Origin: Poecilobothrus nobilitatus
Lineage: Eukaryota > Arthropoda > Insecta > Diptera > Dolichopodidae
Reading direction: 5' to 3'
Length of the DNA stretch: 64,000 bases
NCBI GenBank assembly: GCA_947095535.1
Contig: OX352774.1
Coordinates: 216,926,965 to 216,990,964, forward strand
Part shown: one piece after another, positions 49,981 to 62,576 of the stretch
Layout of the letters: each line of letters starts with the position of its first letter
Position numbering within the stretch: position 1 is the first letter of the stretch
Notes under the pieces: generated by a model
Told to the model about the DNA's origin: nothing
The model's input: the letters and a program-made list of their open reading frames with translations, nothing else
Database searches by the model: none
Made by a program: the position numbers and the translations under genes

Positions 49981-52900
49981 CATTCTGTTAAGAATAGGCA
50001 ACACAAGAAGATAATTAAAGTATGAATTACGATAAATTACTTGTTTATAGAAAATACCAATTTAATTTACATTAAAGGAATTTGTATTAAGATATTAAGT
50101 ATTTTAAATCTCAAATTAACTCTTGTACTATTAATTAAATTTAAAATACATTTTTTTTTTTTTAACTTTAATTTATAAAACATTCCTTCATTCTTTTTTC
50201 AACCAACTACATCTTATCGACACAGAAATATACCCAAAACCTCAAAAAGAAAAAAATTTGATGCACGAATTGATTTTATTTTTATCAATTTTTCTAAATT
50301 ATCTTTTTTAATCAACGAAAGGATATTAAAAGAAAACCTTATTTAATACATAATTAAATAAAATTTAACACAATATAATAAATATGTATAAATATTTAAA
50401 TATTCTGTTTTAAACTTAATTATAACATTAAAACGTTAAGTTGTTAAATAACAATTAACCACTCAATATAGTTAAATAATTTATTTAAAAAAAAAATCAT
50501 CAGAAACACTCTACAAAAAAAAAAAAAAAAAAAAAAACAGATTCAATTACAATTAAATTAAATTTCCTTTTTTTTTTTTTTTATATTAATATTAGTCTTT
50601 ATATATTTTGGCCTTTTAATAATTTTCCTTGTTATGTTAATAATAAAAGGATATTTTAACAGTTTATAATTCAAACATGGTAAAAAATTTCTGTGAACTT
50701 AAAAATATTTTTTATTAATAAATTTGAAATTCCGCAAAAATTACGCATGTATGCAAAATTGAAGAAATTGGGTGAAAAAATTAAAACCAAGAAAAAAAAA
50801 AAATTCAGGTGAAAATTATTTATCCCATTAATCGATTATCAATTAATTTTTTTTTTTAAATTTATCAGAGACAAAATAAAAATTAATTTTCATGCCCAAA
50901 ATTTTTCTTATAGTGAAATAGATCAACCCTTTTTATGTAAAATATTTTTTTTTTTTCTTTTTGCTTTTCTTTATTTCCTTATATTTCGAATTTTCAATCA
51001 TTTTTTTTTTTTAACTCTTTCTTTAAAAACAAATGGTGATGTTATATGAAAAATGATTTTACTATTTTAATTTTTAATTTTATAATTAATAGCGTCTGTC
51101 AGTCGTTCTTTTGAATATTTTACTGCAAATTTACTGAAAAGCAAACCAAATTGCTTTCCTTCTGTCTATTAATTAATTACTTATTATTAGTTCTTACTAA
51201 AGTGTAAAATGCGTTGGTTGAAGTCAATTCAAACGATTTCAGAGTGTAGGTAAAGAAGGAAGCAATCAAAGGCAAAGGCTCTATATCATTATTGTGTTGA
51301 AGTAGTTAAACTTTAAGATTTCTGTGCATATATTAAGGATTAAATTCAAAATCTCTATTAGGCTTTATTTATAAATTAACCAACCAACAATATTTTAAAT
51401 TTTATTTTTACAATTCAAAGATCTTTTTTTTTTTCAAAATCTAAAGTTTATTTTATCAAGAGAGAATATCAATATTACTATTCTAATTCAAAAGACATCA
51501 ATTCTAAAGACATCAAATATATATAACGTTACAATCATTAATATTCTACATATAATTAAAAGCTATGAAAACATCATGTAAAATTATAATACATAATTGC
51601 TTAATCATGTATTTTCATTCAAAATTTATATTTAGAAGGACTCTAAAGAGTATGGATTTAATAACATTCAAGAATTTTCTCTGTCAGAGCAGTATCTCCT
51701 CAATACTTTCTCCAGAGTAGTATTTCCTCATAAAGGGTTCTCTACGTGAATAGTGTCGCTATGATTCTAGAGTTTTGCGACCACTATTACCTTAGCTCTG
51801 GCTTTTTATACTATAGATTCAAGCAACTCTTCCAAATATTTAAAGTCTTTGAAGGTAAAAACCAGAACAAAACAAGGCAATAATCATACAGAAAAAAAAC
51901 TGCTATTATAATAACGATTATATATTTATATACTGTTCTAGATTTTTGTTATTCGTTTTTATGGTAATACACAAATCTAGACAATAGTTAATAAACTCAA
52001 TTTTTATAACTGCAACATAAAAATGCAATATTTTGTTGTTTGCAATAAATTGAGTTTTAGGTTATATATACTACGTACATAAAAAAATGTATTGTGATTT
52101 ATTTTTATGATAATCTTTATATATACATACATAAATATTATGTATAGTTAGTTATATTTTATGCATCCCCTGATGTGTAGCTCAAATGCAAAAAAAAACA
52201 AAAAAAAAAAAAACAACAAAAAAAGCTTAAGACAAAATATAAAATTATAAATAAATCATAGAATAGAAAATCACATCATCAAAAATCCGATATAAATTTT
52301 TTTTTGTTATTCGTTGAATATCAGCCCTTACTTATACTAAAAGATAATTGAAAAACAAAAACAAAAACCAAAAATAAAGCAAAATCAGGAACTTCATTTT
52401 ATTTATACTCAAAGCCAGTAGTAATACAACATCGTAAAATAAACATTAAGAACCAAAAATTACAAAACAACTATAATCTAAAATGTATCTAGAGATAGAA
52501 TTAAAATAAAAAAAAATAAATTAAAAATTAAAATCCGATCCAATATACCCACATGACTTGTCTACACTATTATAACATTTGATATAAACAAGGCAACTCA
52601 GAACCAACATTTAACCAACCAAATAAACCGACCAGACACTAAGTTGGTTTTTAATTCACTTTTTGTTTTTTTTTTTTTTTCTCTTTTTATTTCTTTTGTA
52701 TATGTATATGTATAGGGAAAGTATTGTAAACGTAAAAAAACATCAACCGAAAGATTTTGTTTTCTATTTTTCTGAATTCAAAAATATGTACTATGTTTTA
52801 AAACATGTTTAGATATTTGTGCAAGGACGATATCTTAAAAAATAGTTTAGTTTAGATCAGTGAAATTTTATTTTATTTGACTTTAAAAAAATTTAATGTC

Positions 52901-55244
52901 TCCTTAAACATTTAGTTAAGTTCTAAAAATCAAAATGCAAGTTTCTTTCAACACAAAATAATTGCTTTTGGTTGGTTATTGTGTAGTTAAAATGTGATAT
53001 CTGAAACTATATCTTGATCTTTTTAACCTTTTAAGTTTTCCGTCAGGTTTTCGATCAGATTTCATTAACTAGAAGTCAGAGATTCCATATAAAATAAATG
53101 TAAAATTTTTTTTTAACCCATTATAAACAAAATTTACTTTCAGCACACACCGAAAATATTTTTTATTTTTGTATACATATACAAAATGTATATTTTGTAT
53201 ATAAATATATGTATATTTATATTATTATTTTATATTAATATTATACGTAAAAATTTTATACATTATAATAGTTATATACATCTTATTCTTAAGATATGAG
53301 TATACGAAAAAATCAAAAGTAAAACACTTCTATACTTTATTTTGTATTAAATATAAATTTATTTTCTTTTATTTTTACATTTTACTTGTTATCATTATTG
53401 TTAATTGAAATTTATGACTACTATATACCATTATTAACACATTTATGCATTTTTTCCATACATACATTTATTATCTACATTCATACATATTATACAATTA
53501 ATATATTTTTGACATATATTTATACAAACATAATTGTATATATGTACATTGAGTCCACCGACCGGCATTTGTGGTTTCCACAAAAAAAAAAACAAGAAAA
53601 AATAAAAAAAAAATCATTTTAATACAATGATATTTTTAATGTTCAGAGCAGAACTATAAAAGCAATAAAGACGAACAAAAAAAAAGAAAGAAAATAAAAT
53701 AAAACATAGGGAAAGAAAGGGTTAAAAAAATAAAAATTTTAAAATGTTGCTACATTAAAAATGAAAAAAAAAATATACGTACATATAACTATAAATACAA
53801 AATTTAAAATTCAAATTTTGATAGAAAAATTCTGAAGCAGCCTTTATTTTGATTATTTTTTAAAACGTTTTTATAGTTTCAATTATGTAAATCGCTTTTT
53901 TTTTTGTTTCGTTTTGTAATTTTTCTTTTTTTAAAGAAAAAAAGTGTTGGAAAATAAAAGGAAAATTTTTTTTTGTTTTTTTTATTGTATTAGTTTTGAG
54001 GAAAAAAAAAAAACAACACTGGAAATGATTTTTTATCTTGTATAATTGTAAGTTTTGATGAATTTCATGTAAATTTTCTATGTTTTCTAATGTCTATTAA
54101 AGTTTTGGTTTTGTTTGGTTTAAAATGAATCGAAAAAAAAAACAAAAAACAAAATACAATCTAAAATTTCATTATTTTTGAAAAAAAAAAAAAAAAAATG
54201 ATTGTGTTTTATTTTTAACGGAAGAGCGGGTAAAAAAAGAAAAAAACAACAAAAATATTCAAATAAATTTAAATTAGTTTCGGTTAGTAGACAGTAATGT
54301 CAAATATTCGGTAGACTTTTTTGTTTTTTTTTTTTTGCTTTTTTGATATTTTGATATTATGATATACATATAATAAAAATTAAATATATAAAGGTATACT
54401 TTTTTATATCACAATATATGTACATACATATGAATATTTTTAATGTTTAATTTTTTAAATTCAGTTTGTAATACAAATTTTTTTTTGTTTGACACTTCAG
54501 TTTGACACTTCAGGTCACTTCATTTAGAACATAATGAAGGGAATTAAACAAACAAAAAGATATTGATAGTATGCTTTAAGCAATTTAAAGCCACAGTCAT
54601 ACAGATAGCGAGCAAGTAATTTTTTTGCGAACAAATGGAGATATGGATATGGAGAATGGATTTTTGTGCTGCAACTAAGTTTTATAGAATTTCTTAAAGT
54701 TCATAGTTTTATTTCAGTCGTTAAATCAAGTGTACCCACAGTTTTTATTTTATAGTTAATAACTCCAGAGTATATGAAAATTTTTAAAATATGAAAATTA
54801 TTAATATTTTAAAAATATGTTCTAAAAAAAGTACCAGAAAATAATGGATGTACCCTTATTAATATAAATAGATCTGGTTTTGTTGAATTTCATCGTTTAT
54901 AGAAGAAAGTTAGAGAAGACATTAAAAGATTTTATGGTTTTTTAAAAATGTCGATAAGTACTTTCGACTTTCTTAAAAGTATATTTCAAGATGAGCTGAA
55001 AAGATTAGATTCTACGATACTTTCCTATATACCTTTGGAGAGAGATTAGTTTAAGCTAACACTATAAGGTAATAAGAAAAATATTATAATTAGTTCTAAC
55101 CAAAACTAGAAGAACTTGTTTACATAATATTAATACCTAATTAATCGCAGTTTTCACGCTCAAATTTCAGACTATTTTGAAATGTAAAAAATCGTTCCTA
55201 AGATGAGGCCTAAGTTTTAAGTTTACAAAAATAATTTTCGTAAT
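49981..55244. other. Long AT-rich stretch with little recognisable content
   Basis: No gene is recognised. A GC-richer part at about 51650-51850 contains two similar units (cagagcagtatctcctcaat and ccagagtagtatttcctcat) and a ctttttatac TATA-like sequence; it could be a piece of an old LTR or other element, but no ends are seen. A duplicated gacacttcagttt motif lies at about 54489-54515. The run gatagcgagcaagtaatttt at about 54605-54624 resembles the terminal repeat of the element at 61967-62576. Confidence 0.5.
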
Positions 55245-55660
55245 ACCAATGGTGTAGTGGTTAATCCAACCAATGGTGTAGTGGTTAAGACACCGGCCTT
55301 TCATTCGAAAAGTCTTGGGTTCAAACTCAGGCTGAGTCATATATAGATTAATAAAAAATAATATAGATTTTTCTTATAATATATAATTAGTATATTATAA
55401 TTAAATTAAAAATAAGTATATATGTCTTATAAATTATAATTAATATCATATTGTAATATATAATAAAATAATTAAAATTATAATTCTTGTATAAGATAAT
55501 AGATGGCGTAGAACTAAAGAAACGCCCAGTCTGGTACAATAGCTACAGCCGAGTAATCAACGGTTTAGTGAAATAATGATTCCGGAAACTGAAGCTTAAT
55601 CAAATATGAATAAATAACTTAGCGGATGTCCTATGCTTCTTATAGGAGTGGGAAAAATGA
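55245..55660 (+). mobile_element. SINE-2 copy B, tRNA-headed, with duplicated A-box
   Basis: The head begins with a 20-base segment accaatggtgtagtggttaa at 55245-55264, repeated exactly at 55269-55288, so the A-box region is doubled. A tRNA-like arm (ggcctttcattcgaaaag) and a B-box-like gggttcaaactc (55318-55329) follow. After a TA-rich middle comes the family tail: acaatagctacagcc, aatcaacggtttagtgaaat, gaaactgaagctt, and cttcttataggagtggg. The tail is shared with copy A at 38705-39150, while the heads differ, which suggests exchange of tRNA heads or strong divergence. Confidence 0.65.
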
Positions 55661-55929
55661 CTTACAACAATAGGATTTCAATGTGCAAAACTTACTTCAT
55701 GCTTTCAGAAGAAGTAATGATAATCGCATAAATTTTTCTCCAAATTTTGGTACAAAAGAACCATTCCCGGTCTATAGATATGTAATGTCGCTATCAAAAA
55801 GAAGAATATATGAATTCACATCGAACAATAATACTTTTCAGTACTTGATGAACCTTTAAATGTAAATGATTCCTGTAGATTTAGAACAGATCTAAGTTAA
55901 ATAACAATAGAACCTAGCTTATAAAGTAG
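55661..55929. other. Spacer between SINE copies
   Basis: Mixed AT-rich sequence between SINE-2 copy B and the SINE-1 fragment; nothing is recognised. Confidence 0.5.
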
Positions 55930-56010
55930 GTTCCTCCTTACGACATTTACAGCCACGTTTGAAAAGAAAAGGTTATGTAATTTCCTTAACATATTTATGT
56001 AGCAGGGAAA
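55930..56010 (+). mobile_element. SINE-1 3' fragment
   Basis: Only the body and end of SINE-1 are present: ttcctccttacgacatttac, cacgtttgaaaag, ggttatgtaatttccttaac, and atttatgtagcagggaaa. The tRNA-like head is absent, as in 5'-truncated copies. Several substitutions relative to the copy at 17366 mark it as older. Confidence 0.75.
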
Positions 56011-56069
56011 GTTTTTTTATTTCATATAACCTATAATATGATAATATATTATATGAGTTATAATAATAA

Positions 56070-56110
56070 TCAACTTACCTGATGTCCTGTGCCTCTTATA
56101 AAATATATAA
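56070..56110 (+). mobile_element. SINE-2 tail fragment
   Basis: The segment aacttacctgatgtcctgtg, then cctcttata, matches aacttagcggatgtcctatg, then cttcttata, near the end of copy B. Only about 35 bases remain. Confidence 0.4.
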
Positions 56111-59100
56111 AATTTGATTTTTCCTAATATTAGAAGTAACTCATCAAGTATTTTCGTAGTTTAAATTTATGTATAGGCAATTTAAATAATTAGTAAACCA
56201 GATTTATAGTTATAGACCTTATAGTTTCTTAACCTCACGGGTTCCCATAATAAAAAAAATAATTTAAAATCACTTTTAAACTCCTTCTATCCCAAATCTT
56301 AAGTATACATGTAAAATACAGTTATTTTAAAGTTTTCTTTTTTCATTATTTAAAATACACTTAATTTAATCTTTTAATGAGTGACCGGTAATATTAAGAA
56401 AACCCCATTAGAATAAAGCGTTACTAAATATTTTATTACAATTTACTATTTGTTTAAAAAAAAAATTACATTATTGTTTCTTAGAAGAATTCTTTTTTTT
56501 TATGATCTGCCTTTTGTTAAAATTCTACATACGGATTAAAACGATTTTTTTATTTTTGTACAAAATCATGATTAAGGTCAATAGAGAATAGAGTTCAGTT
56601 TCATATAATTTGTTTTTATGACCAAATTTTTAGAGCAACCTTTATTGGTTTTTTTTTGTTTGAGCGTTGGTTATTTGCTTTGAGTATTTCCGCTTTTGTT
56701 TGTTTTAATGTTCTTTGCTGACTGATGACAAGGTAAACTTTAATTTTCTAACAAAAAAAAAAATGAAATGTACATTTTAATACAAAATTTATTTAAAAAT
56801 TTCTTAATGGCTAGCAATCAGAATCAGTCTACAAATGAAGTTAAAATAATTATTTGAAAACAAAATATGTTCTTAATAAGATTCTAGAATCTTTTTTTAA
56901 GAACGAAAAAGAACATATTATGCATAAAATTCCTGTTTCAGAATTGAAGATCGCTAGCTTGAAATTCCAGTAAAACTGAATAATAATTTTTTATTTAGTT
57001 TTGTTACTGATTTAACTTCTTCAGTTGAAAAGAGACCTGCAAGCTTTACTGGAAAGTCGTTCTTTCTTTTTAATTTGTTTATTAATGAAGACTGAGCTAA
57101 CGCATCAGCAAAGAAAAGACTAAACTTTAGACTATAGTGCATCTGTAAATACATATAAGACAACTATATATAAAGATTTAATGTTAAGTTCCTTTAGATT
57201 TATGCCACGATGATATTATTCTGATGATAAAATTTTGGAAAACTTCTTAAATCCATGTCCCATCTGAAATCTAATCTCAAAAAAGAGGAATATTTTCTTC
57301 TTTTCCTATAGAAAGACCGGTACAGATGCAAAGAAATTATATCACATTCTCTATAATATCAATTCCTCTGCAAAATCTATTGTTAAGATCCAAATTCATA
57401 CACCCTTACTACCATATCTACTGACTAATAGTCTCTACCAACACTAAACAATTCCGGGTTGAAAAAGAGCATTTCCTTAAATCTTTTTACACACAAATTA
57501 AGCTATATGATTTTGTTTGTTTTCGAAGTTCTAGTTGCAATCCACCCTTTCGTCGTGACCAATTCAAAGAAGTTTTGCTAAAAAAAATCTGTCTACTATT
57601 TGTCTTATATAAGTACTTCACTTCTTTCTCAATATTTATGAATTAATTTCAAACTATTGATCAAAAAGTTGGCAATCTGTTTATTATGTATTCATTTTTA
57701 AAATCTGGTAGTAGTTAATATCTTTTGAAGAATTGCTTCTTTGAATAAACTTTAATTTTTTTTTTGTTTTCTTCTTTTTCATTACACTGTCTTAATCATA
57801 CTAGTTCTACATTCTTCAAGAGTATCTTTCTTGTAGTCACTCCTCTTCTATTTAAGCTACTTTTAGAGTTCCATTAATAGTAATATGTTGCTACTGATCT
57901 ATCTGTTTGTCTTTTAGTTATTTACCGAAAGGTAATTTGGTTGTTGTCATCGAGCATGCCTCAATAGTTTCGATAAACATTCTTCTTAATTTTCGACTCG
58001 ATAATAAATAATTATTTAGTTGATTATTTTTACCATGTAATTTTGTTCAAATTTCATTTTAACTGATATATTTTTTTTTAATAATAACCTTTCCTTTTGA
58101 AATTATTATTGTCAACGCATTCATGATTTTTAAATTTTAGAAAAGACAAATGACCGAAACAAAATTTTTTTAATGACTGGGATTAATCAAATAAAGATTT
58201 TATTCTAAAAAAAAAAAAAAAATGAATTACAAAAAACTCTACCGCAAAGTAAAATTCCTCCACACCTATTCATTTAACTTTCTTTTCAATAAAACTAAAA
58301 CTAAAAAAAAAAACCCATTAATGACCTAAAAATTACATGTTCTCACAAATAAAAAAAAAAAAAAAACTTGAAATGGACCTTTCTTTCATTAATAGACAAA
58401 CCCTAAAAATATAAAAAGATACCGTATCCAATCTTTTATGTCACTCTTTTTATTCTTTTATGTTTTTTTTTTTGCTATTAAAACGCCTCTTTTAATCTTA
58501 ATTTGAATTTTTTTTTTCTAATGAAAACCGATGGTCCTAAAAACATTCACTCTATAAATTTAAACATAACTTTGAAAAGGCAATGAGTGAATCTAATGCT
58601 AAACATTATCACATTATAATGAACTCTTTATAAATTACAACTATTATTACATAATATTTCAAAGCTAAAGAAGCTGCATTATACATATAAGAAGTACATA
58701 ATATATAAATTTTATTTATCTTTTTTAACTCTTTTAGTTGAATTGTAACGACAAGATTCTTTCATTAGATTCAATTCTATTTTCGGATGATTTCTGGAAA
58801 CAAAATAAATTTCAATTTTATAATAAATTGTAATTGTCAGACATTTCAAACAGTTCAGTTCCATATTATTTTTCATTCGATTCCAAATGACGACTAAATC
58901 CAAAATCCAGCCAAAATCCTATAGACTAAATCCAAAAAATCTTTTTTTACAAATTTAATTTAATTTTTATTTTTTTAGGTTACAATTTATAAGTCTCTGA
59001 AAAATTAATCATAAGATGATAGGCTTTATAAAGCTTCAATATTTGTACAATTAGCTGAAAAAATTCAAATGTTTTTTTTTTTGTTTTGCTTTGTATGAGC

Positions 59101-59316
59101 AAAAGTATACCACGTTTCTTCATGCATTTAATATGAGCAATTTTTCTTCAATAAATCAATTACACAACACTACATTTGATTTCGACTTTTAAAATATTAA
59201 AAAACGGTTCAAAATAAAGAAAGTGTTTCAAAAATTTTCTGAAAAAACTGTAGCATTCGAAATTAAATCAACTTATTATAGTTAACCTTAGTTTTTGCAA
59301 GTATAAATCTACAATT
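56111..59316. other. AT-rich stretch with a mixed block
   Basis: A less AT-rich block at about 56930-57580 reads in places like protein (minus strand near 57160-56954: LFFADALAQSSLINKLK; plus near 57060: LTHQQRKD), but the strands and frames disagree and no family is recognised. It may be an old transposon. The rest is homopolymer-rich. Confidence 0.45.
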
Positions 59317-59333
59317 CTAATGTGTTAAATTTT
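59317..59333. repeat. Target-site duplication, left copy
   Basis: The 17-mer ctaatgtgttaaatttt borders the T-rich end of the SINE and is repeated exactly at 59518-59534. Confidence 0.9.
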
Positions 59334-59517
59334 TTTTTAGTGCATTTGCCTGCCACATAAATGTAACAATCAAATTACACAGCCTTTCCTTTTCAGGTGT
59401 GGCTGTACATGTCATAAGAGGGAATTACTCTTATGACGTGGTTGGAATTCGAAACAACACAGCCTGAGTGTTTACAGCGTATTTCATACGCTCTTACCCA
59501 CTAGATCACCGAGGCCC
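59334..59517 (-). mobile_element. SINE-1 copy, tRNA-derived, minus strand
   Basis: On the minus strand the element starts gggcctcggtgatctagtgg, then gtaagag (A-box region). It has the doubled body hairpin (gtcataag/cttatgac) and the motifs ccacacctga and aaggctgtgtaattt, and ends atttatgtggcaggcaaatg with a short A tail. The B-box region is altered (gaattccaacc on the plus-complement side), yet the insertion has a perfect 17 bp target-site duplication (59317-59333 and 59518-59534). That fixes both ends and shows a retroposition event. Internal changes with an intact duplication suggest the source copy was already diverged. Confidence 0.85.
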
Positions 59518-59534
59518 CTAATGTGTTAAATTTT
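59518..59534. repeat. Target-site duplication, right copy
   Basis: Exact second copy of the 17-mer at 59317-59333, on the tRNA-head side of the SINE. Confidence 0.9.
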
Positions 59535-60416
59535 AAACAATTTTAAATGTTCAGCATTCTGCATAACATAACAAAATAAACCAACTACAACTATAAAGTT
59601 TTTCTTAAACTATTGTTTAAATTAACTTCTTTGACTACATAGTTACCATGTTATACATAAAAGTAACATTTTAAATTATTTCTATAGTATGGGTTATTTC
59701 TTTTTCGCAATCCAATTTTCATGTTAGTTATGTATCATCTGAATCCGCACGATCATCAACTTAATTTTGAGCTAATGCTAATGCTAAATGCTAATGCTAA
59801 AGTATTTTTATATTTTTATAATATAATATTTTTTTTTTTTGGAAGAACTAATTACAAATACTTAATAAATGGTTACTACTGTTATTATAATAACGATAAT
59901 ATAATTATTTTATTAATATGTATACTATACATATATCTAAATTGATACTATATAATATACTTTTTTATGTAATTGTTACATATTCTATGGACAAAGATAA
60001 CATTATTATTTGATGCTCTGAATATTATTTAGTGGTATACTCTTCTTCAATAAGGTTTTTTTTTTTTTTTTTAAAAAGTGAAGAATAAAAGAAAATAACA
60101 GTAATAATTCATAAGTAGCTCTATATTATGCTTGATAACATAATTATTATTATTATTATTGAAAAACTCAAACATATACAAATATACATACATTATTATT
60201 ATAGATTTTTCTTACTTATAATATGTTTTATTTATTATATATATACATAAAATAATAATTTTATATTATATAAGTAGCTACATTCTATTTATACCTATGT
60301 ATAACATAACATGTAACATGTAAATATGTATAATAAAATAACAATTACATTAATAAACTATTCAATAGAATTTGTATTATAAAATGATTCTAATAAGAGA
60401 AAAAGAGTTTTTATAA

Positions 60417-60453
<37 letters not shown>

Positions 60454-61966
60454 ATTCTATAATATATATATATGTATATACATAAAATATAATAGATAAC
60501 ATATAAAATTAATATAGTTAGAATTAAATAAAACTTAGAAAAGTGTTGTTGTATGTTTCTTGTTGAAATAATGAACACTACTTAAGTGAAAGAAATAGAT
60601 ATTTTTTATATATTGAATATACAACTTTTATAAGGGCAATCTATAACATTTTTAATATTTAAAAATAGAAAAATATGATGTGATGCACATAACTTTACTA
60701 TATCGTATAACTAACTATACAGTGCCTAACCTATATTTTGCATCATCATCTATAATTGTTCAATTCTAATTTAAAAAAATAAAATAAATTAAATCACTTT
60801 AATTATAAATTATTTTAAAACATAATTTCCAAAAAAAAAATTAACAAAAACAAATCTTCAGATCTCTGTCTTCAAAATGGAAAACAATAGGAATTTCCAA
60901 GAAAATGCATTAATAAGCTGTAATTATTTAGCTACAGCTATAAATATAACATTTACAATACAACATTTTTTGCTATTACAATACTTAACATGCCATGTGA
61001 TAGTCATAATTTTTTAATTTTTTTTACCAGAATACATAGAAGCCGTTCAATAACAAATGGAAAACTGAACATAAATTTTGTATGAGTATAAATTGTACTA
61101 TGAATTCCAAGCATCTAAAAATCTATCTTTTAATCATCAATGAAACTATACCTATAATAATATCAATTTTGGACCGTTCAGATATACTTAAAATTTTATT
61201 CTTTTTAACAACATTTCTTTCATCAAGTTAATAATAATCCTTTATAAAGGATAATTCAATATTTGTAACAGAAAAAACCAGTAATATGACCTTAAGATAT
61301 TTTTCTTTAGTTGTTGTTTTCTTATTCGAAGAAAAACGGTCAGTTAAAATTGACTTTTTGTTTATATAATAATAGGTAATTTTTTTTTCCGAGCATTTTT
61401 CCTTTTGAATATTTTTAATTTTTTTTTTTTAAATAAAATATTGTATTGCAAATTATTTATAGTAAAGTATTTTTTCGTAATTGAGTAGGTAGGAAACCTT
61501 TCGAATTGAGTAGTTGGGGAAACACAAATTAAATGATTCTTTTTGACCTTTTATACATAATGTACATATTTTAAAAAATAAAAATACTGCAATCCTATAC
61601 TTAAAGTTGGAGATTTAAACACAGATTTATTTTTACAAAATAATCCTAGGTTTATGTTAGAGTATTTTATTTTCAATTCATAGTTTTTTTTAAAAAACTC
61701 TTATTTAATTTATGATTTTAAGTTTTTGAAGGTTGAATTAGTCAGAAAGTATATTAGAATTATAAAGTTTGCAGAAGAAGTTATTCAGTTAAGCATTGAG
61801 AGGAATTTATAATTAAATTTTAAATGTTAATAAAGTTAAAAAATACTTAAATAACTCTTTATCTTATATAAATTTAAGTTTAGACTTAAAAAAAATGGTT
61901 TCAATGTTAAATCTTTAAAGGTACTTTTCTAATAAATTCCTTTTATTTTAATTATAAGAGCTTTAT
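59535..61966. other. AT-rich stretch with microsatellites
   Basis: A hexanucleotide-like repeat of gctaat lies at 59771-59801, TTA units at 60143-60160, (AT)15 at 60419-60448, and a perfect 16-base palindrome atcctttataaaggat at 61237-61252. No gene is recognised. Confidence 0.55.
60419..60448. repeat. (AT)15 microsatellite
   Basis: Uninterrupted AT dinucleotides over 30 bases, the longest perfect dinucleotide run noticed in the window. Confidence 0.9.
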
Positions 61967-62576
61967 TAGGTCTCATCCACGCAAAAAGCGAGCGGGCGAT
62001 TTTTTTACGATTATTTTTCACTTTCACGCTAGATTTACTTGAAAAAATATTCTTTACAATGCCGATTTTTCGTAAAATTTTATTTTGTGAAGAAAATTCT
62101 TATTTACTAAAAAAATTAATTTTTGAAAATAATCGAAGATATATAAGAGTTCACCTTATTAAGACGAGCTAATTTTGGGTAGTTTCATCATCTCTATAAG
62201 CAAATAATAGAAGACCCAGAAAAATTATTCGGATATATGAGAATTTTGATAAATTAATAATGTGTATCAGTTTGTATACCTATATTTTTATATAAAATTT
62301 TTATATGGTATAGTACATACGAGTATACATAAAAAGTATAATAATATAAAAAGAAACCAGTTATTATTATTTAAATTAACGTATGAATTAACATTTATCG
62401 CAGTTTTGCCGCTCCAAAATTCATATAATTTTGATTTTAAAAAATCACATGCTTCCCGCAAAAAGAAATCACCATCTTTTCTCTCTTCCGCATGGCCACT
62501 TGTTTGAAAACCAATATGTTTGAAATATTTAAAAAAAAAAAATCGCCCGCCCGCTTACTGTGTGGACGAGGTCTAA
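61967..62576. mobile_element. Non-autonomous DNA transposon with ~40 bp terminal inverted repeats
   Basis: The left end, from 61969, reads ggtctcatccacgcaaaaag and continues cgagcgggcgattttttt. The right end, read as the complement from 62574, gives gacctcgtccacacagtaag and continues cgggcgggcgattttttt. Similarity extends over about 40 bases, with GC-rich blocks that stand out in this window. TA flanks both ends, consistent with a TA (or TA-containing) target duplication. The 610 bp interior has no transposase-like frame; an 81-codon open frame inside (62262-62507) shows no motif. This fits a MITE mobilised in trans by an unidentified transposase. Confidence 0.8.

Noticed and set aside
55245..55340. 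Free-standing tRNA gene near the caccggcctttcattcgaaa segment
   Set aside because: It is followed by the SINE-2 tail shared with another locus and has a duplicated A-box; acceptor stem pairing is not convincing.
57060..57163. Protein-like segments in the block at 56930-57580
   Set aside because: Segments on opposite strands both look plausible and neither matches a family, so no coding call was made.
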